Positions 1-7,008 of a stretch of 20,753 bases of DNA are shown piece by piece (the stretch's first letter is position 1; every line of letters starts with the position of its first letter). Position numbers and translations under genes: made by a program. The notes under the pieces are model-generated. The model ran no database searches. It was given only the letters and a program-made list of their open reading frames with translations, and had not been told where the DNA came from. Source of the stretch: a virus; IMG/VR virus record IMGVR_UViG_3300032202_000009, positions 1 to 20,753 of that record. The stretch is one strand, 5' to 3'.

Positions 1-1
1 G

Positions 2-151
2 CATGGAATCAAGTGCCCCAAGTGCAGCAGTCCGCACTTGCGCACCCTGTGGACCCGGCACCGGGAGGGAGCCACGGTGCGGGGTCGGGTTTGCCGTCAC
101 TGCGGCCACCAGATGAAGACGCGAGAGAGCATCGAAAACGCCGAAAAATGA
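2..151 (+). CDS. Zinc-ribbon protein, 5' end outside window (partial)
   Basis: An open frame enters from the left edge and stops with TGA at 149-151; 49 residues are visible. It carries two cysteine pairs, CPKC near the start and CRHC about 24 residues on, separated by a basic stretch (TRHREGATVRGRV) and followed by GHQMKTRES. The spacing and the basic residues resemble the N-terminal zinc ribbon of NrdR-type regulators, but the ATP-cone that follows in NrdR is absent, so it is not NrdR itself. Such short zinc ribbons in phage packaging regions may bind nucleic acid; the actual role is unknown. The upstream neighbour, which in this gene order would be a terminase gene, is not in the window. 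Confidence 0.6.
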   Translation, partial: HGIKCPKCSSPHLRTLWTRHREGATVRGRVCRHCGHQMKTRESIENAEK

Positions 152-158
152 AAAATTG

Positions 159-172
159 TTACAGTATTGTAA
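159..172. promoter_or_regulatory. Palindrome in the gap before the head genes
   Basis: TTACA, four bases, then TGTAA form a perfect 5-bp inverted repeat in an AT-rich patch (about 141-185) of otherwise GC-rich DNA, between the zinc-ribbon gene and the first head gene. It could be an operator or part of a promoter. No factor can be named and the arms are short. Confidence 0.25.
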
Positions 173-199
173 TCGGATGACGATTTTCCCCATAAACCC

Positions 200-228
200 T
201 TGAACGCGGCTCCGCCCCGTCCTACCTT
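200..228 (+). promoter_or_regulatory. Candidate sigma70-like promoter for the head operon
   Basis: TTGAAC at 200-205 (4 of 6 to the -35 consensus) is followed after a 17-base spacer by TACCTT at 223-228 (4 of 6 to the -10 consensus). It lies just upstream of the GTG start at 250 in the only sizeable gap at the left end of the operon. Both boxes are imperfect and the spacer is GC-rich, so this is a weak prediction. Confidence 0.25.
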
Positions 229-249
229 GCCGGAAACGGAGGGGGCGTT

Positions 250-444
250 GTGACTGCAGACCCTGAACAGGTTGTTTCCGATCTTCTCAGCCAGCCCAAA
301 TCCATGATGGTGGATGGGAACAAGGTAGAGAACCCGGACCTTGACGACGCCATGAAGGCGGCGGACTGGCTGGCTCGGGAAAAGGGTCGGACCAATCGTC
401 CGGGGATTCAGATTTTCAAACTCCGACCCCCAGGGGCCCCATGA
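250..444 (+). CDS. Small gpW-position protein, possible head-tail joining protein
   Basis: This 64-residue protein starts at GTG 250, preceded by a purine-rich ribosome-binding site (GGAAACGGAGGGGG, 231-244). It sits directly before the portal gene, the position of gpW in phage lambda. The central segment, KSMMVDGNKVENPDLDDAMKA, resembles the gpW-type pattern in which a short beta hairpin (x-V-D-G-x-x-V) precedes a C-terminal helix. gpW-type proteins close the portal after DNA packaging. The similarity is weak and the tail (RPGIQIFKLRPPGAP) is unlike gpW, so the assignment rests mainly on size and synteny. Its stop overlaps the portal start as ATGA, implying coupled translation. Confidence 0.55.
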   Translation: MTADPEQVVSDLLSQPKSMMVDGNKVENPDLDDAMKAADWLAREKGRTNRPGIQIFKLRPPGAP

Positions 445-1868
445 GCTACGCGGCGCGGTTGATCAAAGACAAGGCACAGACTCCGGGCAGCAAGCGCATT
501 GCAGCCCGGTTTGACGCTGCGCAGTCCACGCCCAACAATGAACGCCACTGGGCCAACGTGGATAGTCTGGACGCGGACGCTTCCACGAATTCCTTTGTCC
601 GGTCCACCCTCCGGATGCGGAGCCGCTACGAACTGTCCAACAATACCTACGCCCACGGGATTGCCACGACTCGCGCCCATGACATTGTAGGCACGTCCCC
701 GCGGTTGCAGATGAAGACCACCGATGAAAGATTCAACCGGATTGTTGAAGACCAGTTTAAGGCGTGGGCCGGACAGGTCAAACTCGCGGACAAGCTCCGG
801 ACCGCTCGATACTCCCAGACCGCCAGCGGCGAAGCGTTCCTTTTCATGGTGGACAATGATGCAATCCGCTTCCCGGTTCAACTCGACCTCCGGGTTGTGG
901 AGGCCGATCAAGTCGCGGACCCTACGGGCATGGCCATTACAAACGCCAATCCCAATTACGTTGACGGGATCACCTACGACGATAAGGGCAACCCCCTGAC
1001 TTACGACCTTCTGGATGAACACCCCGGGAGCGAGTTCGCGACATTCACCACCACGGATTTTCAGTCTGTGGATTCTCGTTTTGTGATTCACATGTTCAAG
1101 CGGTTGCGCCCGGGGCAGTCCCGCGGGATTCCGGAATTCACGCAAGCGTTGCCCCTCTTCGCCCAGCTTCGCCGGTACACCCTGGCCGTAGTCCGGGCGG
1201 CGGAGACTGCGGCGGCGAACGCTTACGTTATCCAGACGCAACACCCGAGCCTTGACCCGATGGACACAACGCCTTTTGAAACCATCGACATTGATCACAA
1301 TATGATGACGGTTATGCCTGCGGGATGGACGGCTTCCCAGATGGCACCGGAGCAACCAACCAACACATACGCGGACTTCAAGCGTGAAATCCTTAACGAG
1401 ATTGCGCGAGTGTTGGAGGTTCCTTTCAATGTAGCCGCGGGGAATTCCTCCGGCTACAACTATTCCAGCGGCCGCCTTGACCATCAGAGCTATTTCAAGG
1501 CGATCAAGATTGAACAATTTGAACTGTCCCACAACGTACTTGATCGGATTTTCAATCAGTGGTTTTTCCTTGCGGCCCGGCAGGGAATCTTGGGCCAGAT
1601 TCCGCGCAACGAACGGATGCGGCGGGAATGGTTCTTTGACGGTTTCGAACATGTGGACCCGCTCCGGGAGGCTACCGCGCAAGCGCTCCGCCTTGAAAAC
1701 TTCTCTACCACTTACGCGGACGAATACGCGAAGCAGGGGAAGGACTGGCAGCAACAGTTGGCCCAGGTTGCCCGCGAGCGGGAAATGATGGACCAGCTTG
1801 GGATTACCACGCAAGAGGTACAAGCGTCGTCTTTCGTTCCCCACTTACTTGAAGAAGGCGTAGCCTGA
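441..1868 (+). CDS. Portal protein, lambda gpB type
   Basis: This 475-residue protein is the ring at the unique capsid vertex through which DNA is packaged and ejected, and to which the terminase and neck bind. Family features are visible: a helical N-terminus with NNTYAHGIATTRAHDIVGT (about 67-85), a GEAFLFM segment near 130, RLRPGQSRGIPEF near 221-233 leading into a helix of the LRRYTLAVVRAAETAAANA type, and NEIARVLEVPFNVAAGNSSGYNYSSGR near 319-345. The C-terminus has the HVDPLREATAQALRL stretch common to lambda-type portals. Length is somewhat below lambda gpB (about 530). The start overlaps the upstream stop as ATGA and the stop overlaps the next start by one base (TGATG). The long antisense ORF over this gene is a codon-phase shadow. 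Confidence 0.93.
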   Translation: MSYAARLIKDKAQTPGSKRIAARFDAAQSTPNNERHWANVDSLDADASTNSFVRSTLRMRSRYELSNNTYAHGIATTRAHDIVGTSPRLQMKTTDERFNRIVEDQFKAWAGQVKLADKLRTARYSQTASGEAFLFMVDNDAIRFPVQLDLRVVEADQVADPTGMAITNANPNYVDGITYDDKGNPLTYDLLDEHPGSEFATFTTTDFQSVDSRFVIHMFKRLRPGQSRGIPEFTQALPLFAQLRRYTLAVVRAAETAAANAYVIQTQHPSLDPMDTTPFETIDIDHNMMTVMPAGWTASQMAPEQPTNTYADFKREILNEIARVLEVPFNVAAGNSSGYNYSSGRLDHQSYFKAIKIEQFELSHNVLDRIFNQWFFLAARQGILGQIPRNERMRREWFFDGFEHVDPLREATAQALRLENFSTTYADEYAKQGKDWQQQLAQVAREREMMDQLGITTQEVQASSFVPHLLEEGVA

Positions 1869-3892
1869 TGGATTATTTGAAATTCGCCGCACCCGTGACC
1901 TTTGAAGGTGAGGCCGAAATCAAGGCCGAAGACGGCAAGGTCCGGAAGCTCCCGAAGTTCAGTCTTCTGGGCTACACCGGGAAGCCCATTGATCAGTTTT
2001 TCGGACAGGTCATCATTGATCTGGAATCTGCGGAACTTCCGCAGGCGGGCAACCTGAAAATCTTGCACGATCATGATCGGCAGAAGGTTGTGGGGCATGG
2101 GACCGCGGAGATCAAAGACAATCAGATTTTGGCGTCCGGTGTTATTTCTGGGACCGGAGAATCGGCCCGGGAGGTAATCGAGACCAGCGCGAACGGGTTC
2201 CCTTGGGAGGCGTCCGTAGGCGGCCCGATCCGGCGACTGGAAGAGATTGACGCGGAGACGACCGTAGAGGTCAACGGCAGAAAGATTCAAGGCCCGATGC
2301 TTGTGGCTCGGGGCTTTCGGTTGAAAGAGATCAGTTTCGTAACATTCGGGGCGGACGATGATACCGCCGCACAGGTCGCGGCAAAGTCCGCAGAAACGGA
2401 GGAAAGGAATATGGACTTCAATGAGTGGCTGAAGGCCAAGGGTTTCGGAGACGTGATTGATCCGAAACAGACCGAATCGCTGAAGGCGATGTATGAGGCT
2501 GAAGTCAAGGCCCAGGAGCCTGAAGCCGATCCGGAACCCAAAGAGGAACCGGTTGACGTGAAAGCGGCGCTGCAGCAGGCCCGCAAGGAAGAGACGGCCC
2601 GGATTGCCGCGGTGCGGGAAGCCTGTGGCGGCCTCTTTCCGAAAATCGAAGCAAAAGCCATCGAAGGCGGATGGAGTGAAGCCGAAACCAACGCCGCCGT
2701 TCTGAAGGCGATGAAGACCGAAATGCCCAACATCCAGACGGGCAGCGTGGTCAGCAAGCAGCGCGGCAGCGCGGACGTTCTGAAGGCAAGCCTTGAACTC
2801 CGCGCCGGGTTCTCCCAGGACGATCTGGCCCGTGACGGGTACGCCCCGGAAGTGGTCGAAGCGGCCTACAAGAATCTCGGCAACGCCAGTCTGAAAGAGA
2901 CCCTTCAAGCCGGTCTCCGCGCCGAGAACATTGACCCGTTCGGCATGAGCGAGAACGCCCTGATCCGCGCCGCGGCTTCTACCGCGTCCATCCCGGGCAT
3001 TCTCTCCAACGTGGCAAACAAGCGGATGCTGCGCCAGTTCGAACTGCAGGCCGTCACGGCCCCCACGCTTTGCAGCAGCGGGGACCTTGCGGACTTCAAG
3101 GAAAACGAGCGCTACCGCCTCTCTGATATCGGGGACCTGACTCCGGTTGCCGGTGACGGGACCGTTGAACATGGCACCATCACTGAAGAGAAGGCAACCA
3201 ACCGGCTGAAGACCTACGCCAAGGTTTTCAAGGTCACGCGGGACATGCTGATCAATGACGACATGGGGGCGCTTCTGCAGCTTCCGGCCGCCATGGGTGC
3301 CCGTGCAGCCCAGAAGATTGATGAAGTCTTCTACACCCGTCTTCTGGAGAACGCGGTGGGCCTGAACGGCAACGCCCTGTTCAGCACTGGAAACAAGAAC
3401 CTGATCACTGGTGCGAATACCGCCCTGTCGGTCGGGTCCATCGATCTGGCAAACCGGAAGTTCCGGGATCAGACCAACATCGACGGCCAGCCCATCAACC
3501 TGATGGCCCGCTTCCTGGTGGTTCCGACCTCCCTGGAGTTCAAGGCCCGGCAGGTTGTGAACAGCACCACGGTTCGCGACATCGGCTCCACCGATGACGA
3601 CAACACCACCACGGCCAACCCCGTAACCGGTATGGGTCTGGGCATTGTCGGAAGCCCCTGGCTGAACGCCCAGGGCCTCACCGGCTCCAGCGCAACCGCG
3701 TGGTACCTCTTCGCGGACCCGGCCGTTGCCGATACCTTCGAGATTGGGTATCTCCGCGGCCGTCGCACCCCGACCATTGAACGCTTCGACAACGGGGCGG
3801 ACACGGTTGGCGGACTGGCGTGGCAGGTCTACTTTGACTTCGGCATCCGTGAGCAGGATCACCGCGGCATGGTGCGGTCGGACGGCGTCTGA
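1868..3892 (+). CDS. Prohead protease / major capsid protein fusion
   Basis: This 674-residue fusion combines a prohead maturation protease with the HK97-fold shell protein. The N-terminal ~170 residues match HK97-type (U35-like) proteases: LKILHDHD has candidate catalytic His67/His69, FPWEASVGG has candidate nucleophile Ser116, and FRLKEISFVTFGAD has Glu154. Residues about 182-300 are charged and Ala-rich (AEVKAQEPEADPEPKEEPVD then AALQQARKEETARIA), as in a scaffold or delta domain. Residues about 300-674 resemble the Mu gpT-like or protease-fused capsid group (SIPGILSNVANKRML, YAKVFKVTRDMLINDDMGAL, FEIGYLRGRRTPTIERFD). Protease-capsid fusions are known in tailed phages. A strong internal Shine-Dalgarno before Met182 suggests a second, protease-free product. 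A terminator follows the stop. Confidence 0.92.
   Translation: MDYLKFAAPVTFEGEAEIKAEDGKVRKLPKFSLLGYTGKPIDQFFGQVIIDLESAELPQAGNLKILHDHDRQKVVGHGTAEIKDNQILASGVISGTGESAREVIETSANGFPWEASVGGPIRRLEEIDAETTVEVNGRKIQGPMLVARGFRLKEISFVTFGADDDTAAQVAAKSAETEERNMDFNEWLKAKGFGDVIDPKQTESLKAMYEAEVKAQEPEADPEPKEEPVDVKAALQQARKEETARIAAVREACGGLFPKIEAKAIEGGWSEAETNAAVLKAMKTEMPNIQTGSVVSKQRGSADVLKASLELRAGFSQDDLARDGYAPEVVEAAYKNLGNASLKETLQAGLRAENIDPFGMSENALIRAAASTASIPGILSNVANKRMLRQFELQAVTAPTLCSSGDLADFKENERYRLSDIGDLTPVAGDGTVEHGTITEEKATNRLKTYAKVFKVTRDMLINDDMGALLQLPAAMGARAAQKIDEVFYTRLLENAVGLNGNALFSTGNKNLITGANTALSVGSIDLANRKFRDQTNIDGQPINLMARFLVVPTSLEFKARQVVNSTTVRDIGSTDDDNTTTANPVTGMGLGIVGSPWLNAQGLTGSSATAWYLFADPAVADTFEIGYLRGRRTPTIERFDNGADTVGGLAWQVYFDFGIREQDHRGMVRSDGV
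2398..2413 (+). promoter_or_regulatory. Internal ribosome-binding site and ATG (Met182) inside the protease-capsid gene
   Basis: GGAGG at 2398-2402 is followed by 8 bases and an in-frame ATG at 2411, exactly at the boundary between the protease domain and the charged scaffold-like segment. Initiation here would give a 493-residue scaffold-plus-capsid polypeptide ending at 3892. This parallels lambda, where Nu3 scaffold starts inside protease gene C. The signal is as good as those of independent genes in the window, but internal use is an inference. Confidence 0.6.
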
Positions 3893-3899
3893 ACCTAAC

Positions 3900-3927
3900 C
3901 CGGGGCCTCCGGGCCCCGGAGTTTTTT
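3900..3927 (+). terminator. Intrinsic terminator after the capsid gene
   Basis: CCGGGGCC (3900-3907) pairs perfectly with GGCCCCGG (3912-3919) around a 4-base loop, and six T residues follow at 3922-3927. It lies between the capsid stop and the decoration-gene ribosome-binding site. The downstream structural genes share orientation and have no obvious promoter of their own, so it is probably a partial terminator or mRNA 3'-end stabiliser that sets the capsid-to-downstream ratio. Confidence 0.75.
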
Positions 3928-3946
3928 GAAACCAAAGGAGTTTGAA

Positions 3947-4432
3947 ATGGCAGAAGTGAATCAGGCTCAGGCGAAGCGTACGCCGCTTGAAGTCGAAAAC
4001 ATCACCCCCGCCAGCGATGTTACCGCTGGCACCCCGACCGACCAGAGCGGCCGGGCGGCAGTCCCTAACAACGATCTGGAAACCGGCCGCGAAGGTTCGG
4101 GCATTCAGGTCCGGGGTCTTATCAAGGTGGTCAAGGCCGATACGGAAGTGATCGCTGAAGGCGTTGACATCTGGTGGGACAATGACGGCGACCCGCAGGG
4201 CGGCACCGCCGGGACCGGCGCTGCTACCGCCACCCCGCAGGATGCTGCAGACGGCTTCCTTCTGGGCGCTTCCCGCGAAGGCGGGGCCACTGCGGCGGAT
4301 AACGTCGTGACTGTGGACCTCAACGGCAAGGTGAAGGCCGCCGCCATTGCGGACAGTGCAGGCGACGACGCCGCGGCCGTCAATGCGATCCTGGTGGTCC
4401 TCCGGGCCAACGGGCTGATTGCCGGTAACTAG
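3947..4432 (+). CDS. Capsid decoration/cement protein, DUF2190-like
   Basis: This 161-residue, Ala/Gly/Thr-rich, acidic protein follows the capsid gene. ATG 3947 is chosen because AAAGGAG (3934-3940) lies 6 bases upstream; an in-frame TTG at 3926 would place the start inside the terminator T-run. The pattern matches small DUF2190-type decoration proteins: a repetitive beta-rich body with GSGIQVRGLIKVVKADTEVI, EGVDIWWDNDGD, a loop of TAGTGAATATPQDA type, FLLGASREGGATAADNVVTVDLNG, then a C-terminal Ala-rich extension (KAAAIADSAGDDAAAVNAI). Such proteins bind the outside of the shell and stabilise it. Flanking hairpins on both sides and a strong ribosome-binding site suggest high-level, separately controlled expression. 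Confidence 0.75.
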   Translation: MAEVNQAQAKRTPLEVENITPASDVTAGTPTDQSGRAAVPNNDLETGREGSGIQVRGLIKVVKADTEVIAEGVDIWWDNDGDPQGGTAGTGAATATPQDAADGFLLGASREGGATAADNVVTVDLNGKVKAAAIADSAGDDAAAVNAILVVLRANGLIAGN

Positions 4433-4443
4433 TAGCTGAAAAG

Positions 4444-4479
4444 GCGGGGGCGCTGCGTACTTGACTGCAGCGCCCCCGC
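4444..4479 (+). terminator. Strong 13-bp hairpin after the decoration gene
   Basis: GCGGGGGCGCTGC (4444-4456) and GCAGCGCCCCCGC (4467-4479) are perfect inverted arms around a 10-base loop. There is no T-run after it (TCGGGGGTCC follows), so it is not a textbook intrinsic terminator. It may protect the 3' end of the decoration mRNA, terminate inefficiently, or restrict access to the start at 4495, which lies only 15 bases downstream. Confidence 0.6.
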
Positions 4480-4494
4480 TCGGGGGTCCTCCTG

Positions 4495-4881
4495 ATGCCG
4501 AACCTCATGGAAACCGGAACCGCGTGGTTCTTCGACAAACTGAAGACGAACGCATCCGAGACCGTGACGTATACGGCCAAGGCGGGAGGCAGTGTAGCGG
4601 TATCCGCGACGATAGGCGAAACGAAAGCGGAAACTCTCACTGAAGACGGGCGAACTCAAATCCAGGTCCGGAATGTGGACTTCTTCATTCTGGCGGCGGA
4701 TTTGGACGTAGGCGGTGGCCCTGTGGAACCCCAGCAGGGGGACACCATCCTACGGCCTTCGGTCAACGGCGTAGCCGTGACCTATGAAGTGCTGAAGGTG
4801 AACGCCCAAAAGCAGTTCAGGGAAAGTGACCGGTTTGGCCTTGCCTACCGGATTCACACAAAAGAGATTGATCGGAGCTAA
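4495..4881 (+). CDS. Probable head-completion / stopper protein
   Basis: This 128-residue protein begins MPNLMETGTAWFFDKLKTNAS, an amphipathic helix, and then changes to beta-strand-rich sequence (ETVTYTAKAGGSVAVSATIG, QIQVRNVDFFILAADL, GDTILRPSVNGVAVTYEVLKV). The C-terminus FGLAYRIHTKEID has the aromatic-Y-R-I-H pattern often seen at the end of small phage head-tail joining proteins. Size, beta content and position after the capsid and decoration genes fit a stopper or adaptor in the neck. GGGGG (4482-4486) is the only ribosome-binding candidate and lies just beyond the hairpin. The function is inferred from context and remote resemblance. Confidence 0.6.
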   Translation: MPNLMETGTAWFFDKLKTNASETVTYTAKAGGSVAVSATIGETKAETLTEDGRTQIQVRNVDFFILAADLDVGGGPVEPQQGDTILRPSVNGVAVTYEVLKVNAQKQFRESDRFGLAYRIHTKEIDRS

Positions 4882-4883
4882 CC

Positions 4884-5159
4884 ATGCCCACGAGTTTTGA
4901 CGTGACAGTGACCACGGCGGCGGGCGCGATGGACGCGGCTTTGCCTGATGCTCCGGTCCGGGCGTCTTCGGTTCTGGTGTCTGCCCCCTCCACAAACACA
5001 GACAACATTTTGTGGGGTGACGCTACTCTGCGGAATCAGACCATTGCCCCGGGGGACACCCCCATTGTGATCCCGATTCAGGCGTTCCTGGCTGAAGTAA
5101 TCTTGGAGGCGGCGTCGGGCAGTCAAACCCTTCACTGCGCGTACACGCTCCAGCAATGA
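4884..5159 (+). CDS. Small beta-rich structural protein, unknown
   Basis: This 91-residue protein starts at ATG 4884 with GGAG 8 bases upstream, two bases after the preceding stop. It is low in charge and rich in Thr, Ala, Ser and Val (MPTSFDVTVTTAAGAMDAALPDAP, then GSQTLHCAYTLQQ at the end), consistent with a single compact beta domain. It has no signal peptide or membrane segment. I do not recognise the family. The position between the connector gene and the fibre-like genes suggests a minor virion component. Its stop overlaps the next start as ATGA. Confidence 0.6.
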   Translation: MPTSFDVTVTTAAGAMDAALPDAPVRASSVLVSAPSTNTDNILWGDATLRNQTIAPGDTPIVIPIQAFLAEVILEAASGSQTLHCAYTLQQ

Positions 5160-5353
5160 CGCGCAACCCTTGGCCCCCCATCGACAACCTCCCGGACTTC
5201 TCCAGCGGAGTGAACTGGGGCGGCGGGTTTCGTATTCAGGACCCGGGCGGGGCACCACCTCCCCCCGGTCCGACATTTTTTCTCCTGCTGGAGACCGGGG
5301 ACCGGCTCCTGTTGGAAACCGGTGATCGGTTGCTGAAAGAGGATGCACCGTAA
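5156..5353 (+). CDS. Small Pro-rich protein with LLLETGDR repeats
   Basis: This 65-residue protein has a Pro/Gly-rich N-terminal half (including GGAPPPPGPTFF) and a C-terminal tandem repeat, LLLETGDR-LLLETGDR-LLKEDAP, encoded by two 24-base units at 5282-5305 and 5306-5329. LLLE-type repeats of this kind recur in many phage structural genes, but their function is not known to me. The regular alternation suggests short stacked beta strands. It starts in an ATGA overlap with the previous gene and its stop overlaps the start of the fibre gene by one base, so it is probably co-translated with the fibre and may be a small adaptor or chaperone for it. Confidence 0.6.
   Translation: MTRNPWPPIDNLPDFSSGVNWGGGFRIQDPGGAPPPPGPTFFLLLETGDRLLLETGDRLLKEDAP
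5282..5329 (+). repeat. 24-base tandem repeat encoding LLLETGDR
   Basis: Two adjacent 24-base units (5282-5305, 5306-5329) encode LLLETGDR twice, followed by a degenerate third start (LLKED). Differences between the units are synonymous, so the protein repeat is under selection. Confidence 0.75.
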
Positions 5354-7008
5354 TGGCTGATGAAAAACTTACAGACCTGGGTGCCGGTTCCGGTATTATT
5401 GACGGCGGCGAGTTCTACGCGGTCGATGATCCTGGCGGCACTCCTACAAGCGTTAAGTATTCCTTCGCGGCCCTGAAAGCCTATGTGAACGCTGGGGGCC
5501 CTCTGGACTTCCAGGGCCTTTGGAACGCCGATACAAACACCCCTACGCTTGTCAGCAGCACCGGCACGGAAGGCCATGCCTACGTTGTCAGTGTGGCCGG
5601 GTCCACGAACCTTGACGGCATTTCGGATTGGGGTGTGGGGGACTGGGCGGTCTTTACCGGCGGCGTGTGGCGCAAGGTGGACAACACCCAAGACGCCCAC
5701 GCCCTTGGCGGCGCGCTGCATACCGCCGACACCCTGGCCAACCTGAACAGCAAGATTACGGACGCCACACTTGACGATTCCAGCGCTTCGCGGCCGCCTT
5801 CGGGTAGCGCGGGCGGCGATCTGTCGGGCACCTATCCGAACCCCACAATTCCGCACATCAGCGATACAAACAACCCGCACGGGACTGACATCGGCAATCT
5901 GGGAAGCGGCACCCTGGCCGAACTCAATAGCGCGGTGACGGACGCAACGCTTGACGACTCCAGCGCAAGCCGCACCCCGACCGGTGCCGCTGGCGGGTCG
6001 CTCACCGGAACCTACCCGAGCCCTGGGATCGCCAACTCGGGTGTCACCGCCGACACCTACACCAACGCGACGGTGACGGTTGGTGCGGATGGGCGGATCA
6101 CCTCGGCCTCCAGTGGGGCGGCGGGAGTATCGAATCTGCAGGGCGCGTACGATGGCAGCGGGACCGCTCCCCATATCACAACGGCGGACGCTGAAGGTCC
6201 TATTTCCCTTCGCCGCGGTACTACCGGCGGGGACGCTGATACCGTAGTAGGCGTTGAAAACGGCGCTGGGGCGCTCCGGGCGTACATCACCGGCCACGGT
6301 CAATCGCACGTGACCGGGGGCGCGTCCACTTACGATGTCAACGCTTCAACCAATACCCCGGCGGTAGCCCTTCGGAGCGGCACGGCCACGTCAAACGCCA
6401 CCTTTACGATGGGGGACAGCGCGGCTACGGCCACGTTTACCTTTAACGGCGTTTCGCATGATATTACGCTTGACTCGCCTTTCGTAAATTCAAACGGCAA
6501 CACCTTCGCGCTGAATGAGACCACTCCGGCGGGCGCGTTGATCGCGTCTGTCGGCGATACGTGGCTGAACGGTAAACTGAAAGTGGTAGGCGCGGCCGGC
6601 CTTGAAAGTCTCGCTTTCTACACCGGGGCCACTATCGACGGCGTAGCAGTGAACGGCGTACTTGATGAAGATGATTTGTCAAGTGACCGGGCGGACGCCT
6701 TGGCCACCCAACAGTCTATCAAGGCTTATATAGATAGTCCCCTCACGGTTGATGTCATTAACGGAGCTACGACCCTTACCGCCGCCAACGATGTTGTGGT
6801 ATGCAACTCAGCTAGCAACTTCACGGTTACGTTGCCTGCGGGCGTGACCGGCGAAAAGTTCACGATCAAAAATAAAAATACCGGGGCTGTAACTATCGAC
6901 GGGGACGCGGCGGAGACCATCGATGGCAACGCTACGATGGTTTTGTCTACACAGTATGACTCTGTAACTCTCATCTTTGACGGTATAGAGTGGGGGGCCT
7001 ACCAATGA
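5353..7008 (+). CDS. Fibre-like protein (head or tail appendage)
   Basis: This 551-residue fibre-like protein has an N-terminal anchor-like segment (EFYAVDDPGGTPTSVKYSF), then a small beta domain (GLWNADTNTPTLVSS...GVGDWAVFTGGVWRKVD) common in tail fibres. Next are two copies of a 60-residue repeat carrying ATLDDSSAS and GGDLSGTYPNP / GGSLTGTYPSP, a feature of fibre shafts. A long Thr/Ala/Gly beta region follows, then RADALATQQSIKAYIDS, which may be a trimerising helix, and a C-terminal VTLPAGVTGEKFTIKNKNTG / TIDGDAAETIDGNAT domain of beta-helix type. It probably forms trimers that contact the host surface. It lies upstream of the tail-tube genes rather than after the tape measure, so it could decorate the head or neck instead of the tail tip. 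Confidence 0.75.
   Translation: MADEKLTDLGAGSGIIDGGEFYAVDDPGGTPTSVKYSFAALKAYVNAGGPLDFQGLWNADTNTPTLVSSTGTEGHAYVVSVAGSTNLDGISDWGVGDWAVFTGGVWRKVDNTQDAHALGGALHTADTLANLNSKITDATLDDSSASRPPSGSAGGDLSGTYPNPTIPHISDTNNPHGTDIGNLGSGTLAELNSAVTDATLDDSSASRTPTGAAGGSLTGTYPSPGIANSGVTADTYTNATVTVGADGRITSASSGAAGVSNLQGAYDGSGTAPHITTADAEGPISLRRGTTGGDADTVVGVENGAGALRAYITGHGQSHVTGGASTYDVNASTNTPAVALRSGTATSNATFTMGDSAATATFTFNGVSHDITLDSPFVNSNGNTFALNETTPAGALIASVGDTWLNGKLKVVGAAGLESLAFYTGATIDGVAVNGVLDEDDLSSDRADALATQQSIKAYIDSPLTVDVINGATTLTAANDVVVCNSASNFTVTLPAGVTGEKFTIKNKNTGAVTIDGDAAETIDGNATMVLSTQYDSVTLIFDGIEWGAYQ
5731..6030 (+). repeat. Two 60-residue repeats in the fibre-like gene
   Basis: Segments starting at 5731 and 5911 align in phase at 180-base spacing: ACCCTGGCC start, LANLNSKITDATLDDSSAS against LAELNSAVTDATLDDSSAS, then GGDLSGTYPNP against GGSLTGTYPSP. 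Third-position differences show divergence after duplication. This is typical shaft-repeat growth in phage fibres. Confidence 0.75.

Noticed and set aside
408-1844. 478-codon minus-strand ORF opposite the portal gene
   Set aside because: Its codon boundaries coincide with the portal codons, so it is open only because the portal avoids TTA, CTA and TCA. The sense strand has clear portal motifs and coupled ends.
1712-3862. 716-codon minus-strand ORF opposite the protease-capsid gene
   Set aside because: Phase-aligned shadow of a clearly assigned gene; it would also span two sense genes, and its product shows no recognisable domain.
3926-3946. Upstream TTG start for the decoration gene
   Set aside because: It lies within the terminator T-run and before the strong AAAGGAG site, which is correctly spaced for ATG 3947.
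5236-6309. 357-codon minus-strand ORF, Arg/Gly-rich
   Set aside because: Codon-aligned mirror of the fibre-like gene; composition reflects GC-rich antisense of Gly/Thr/Ala codons.
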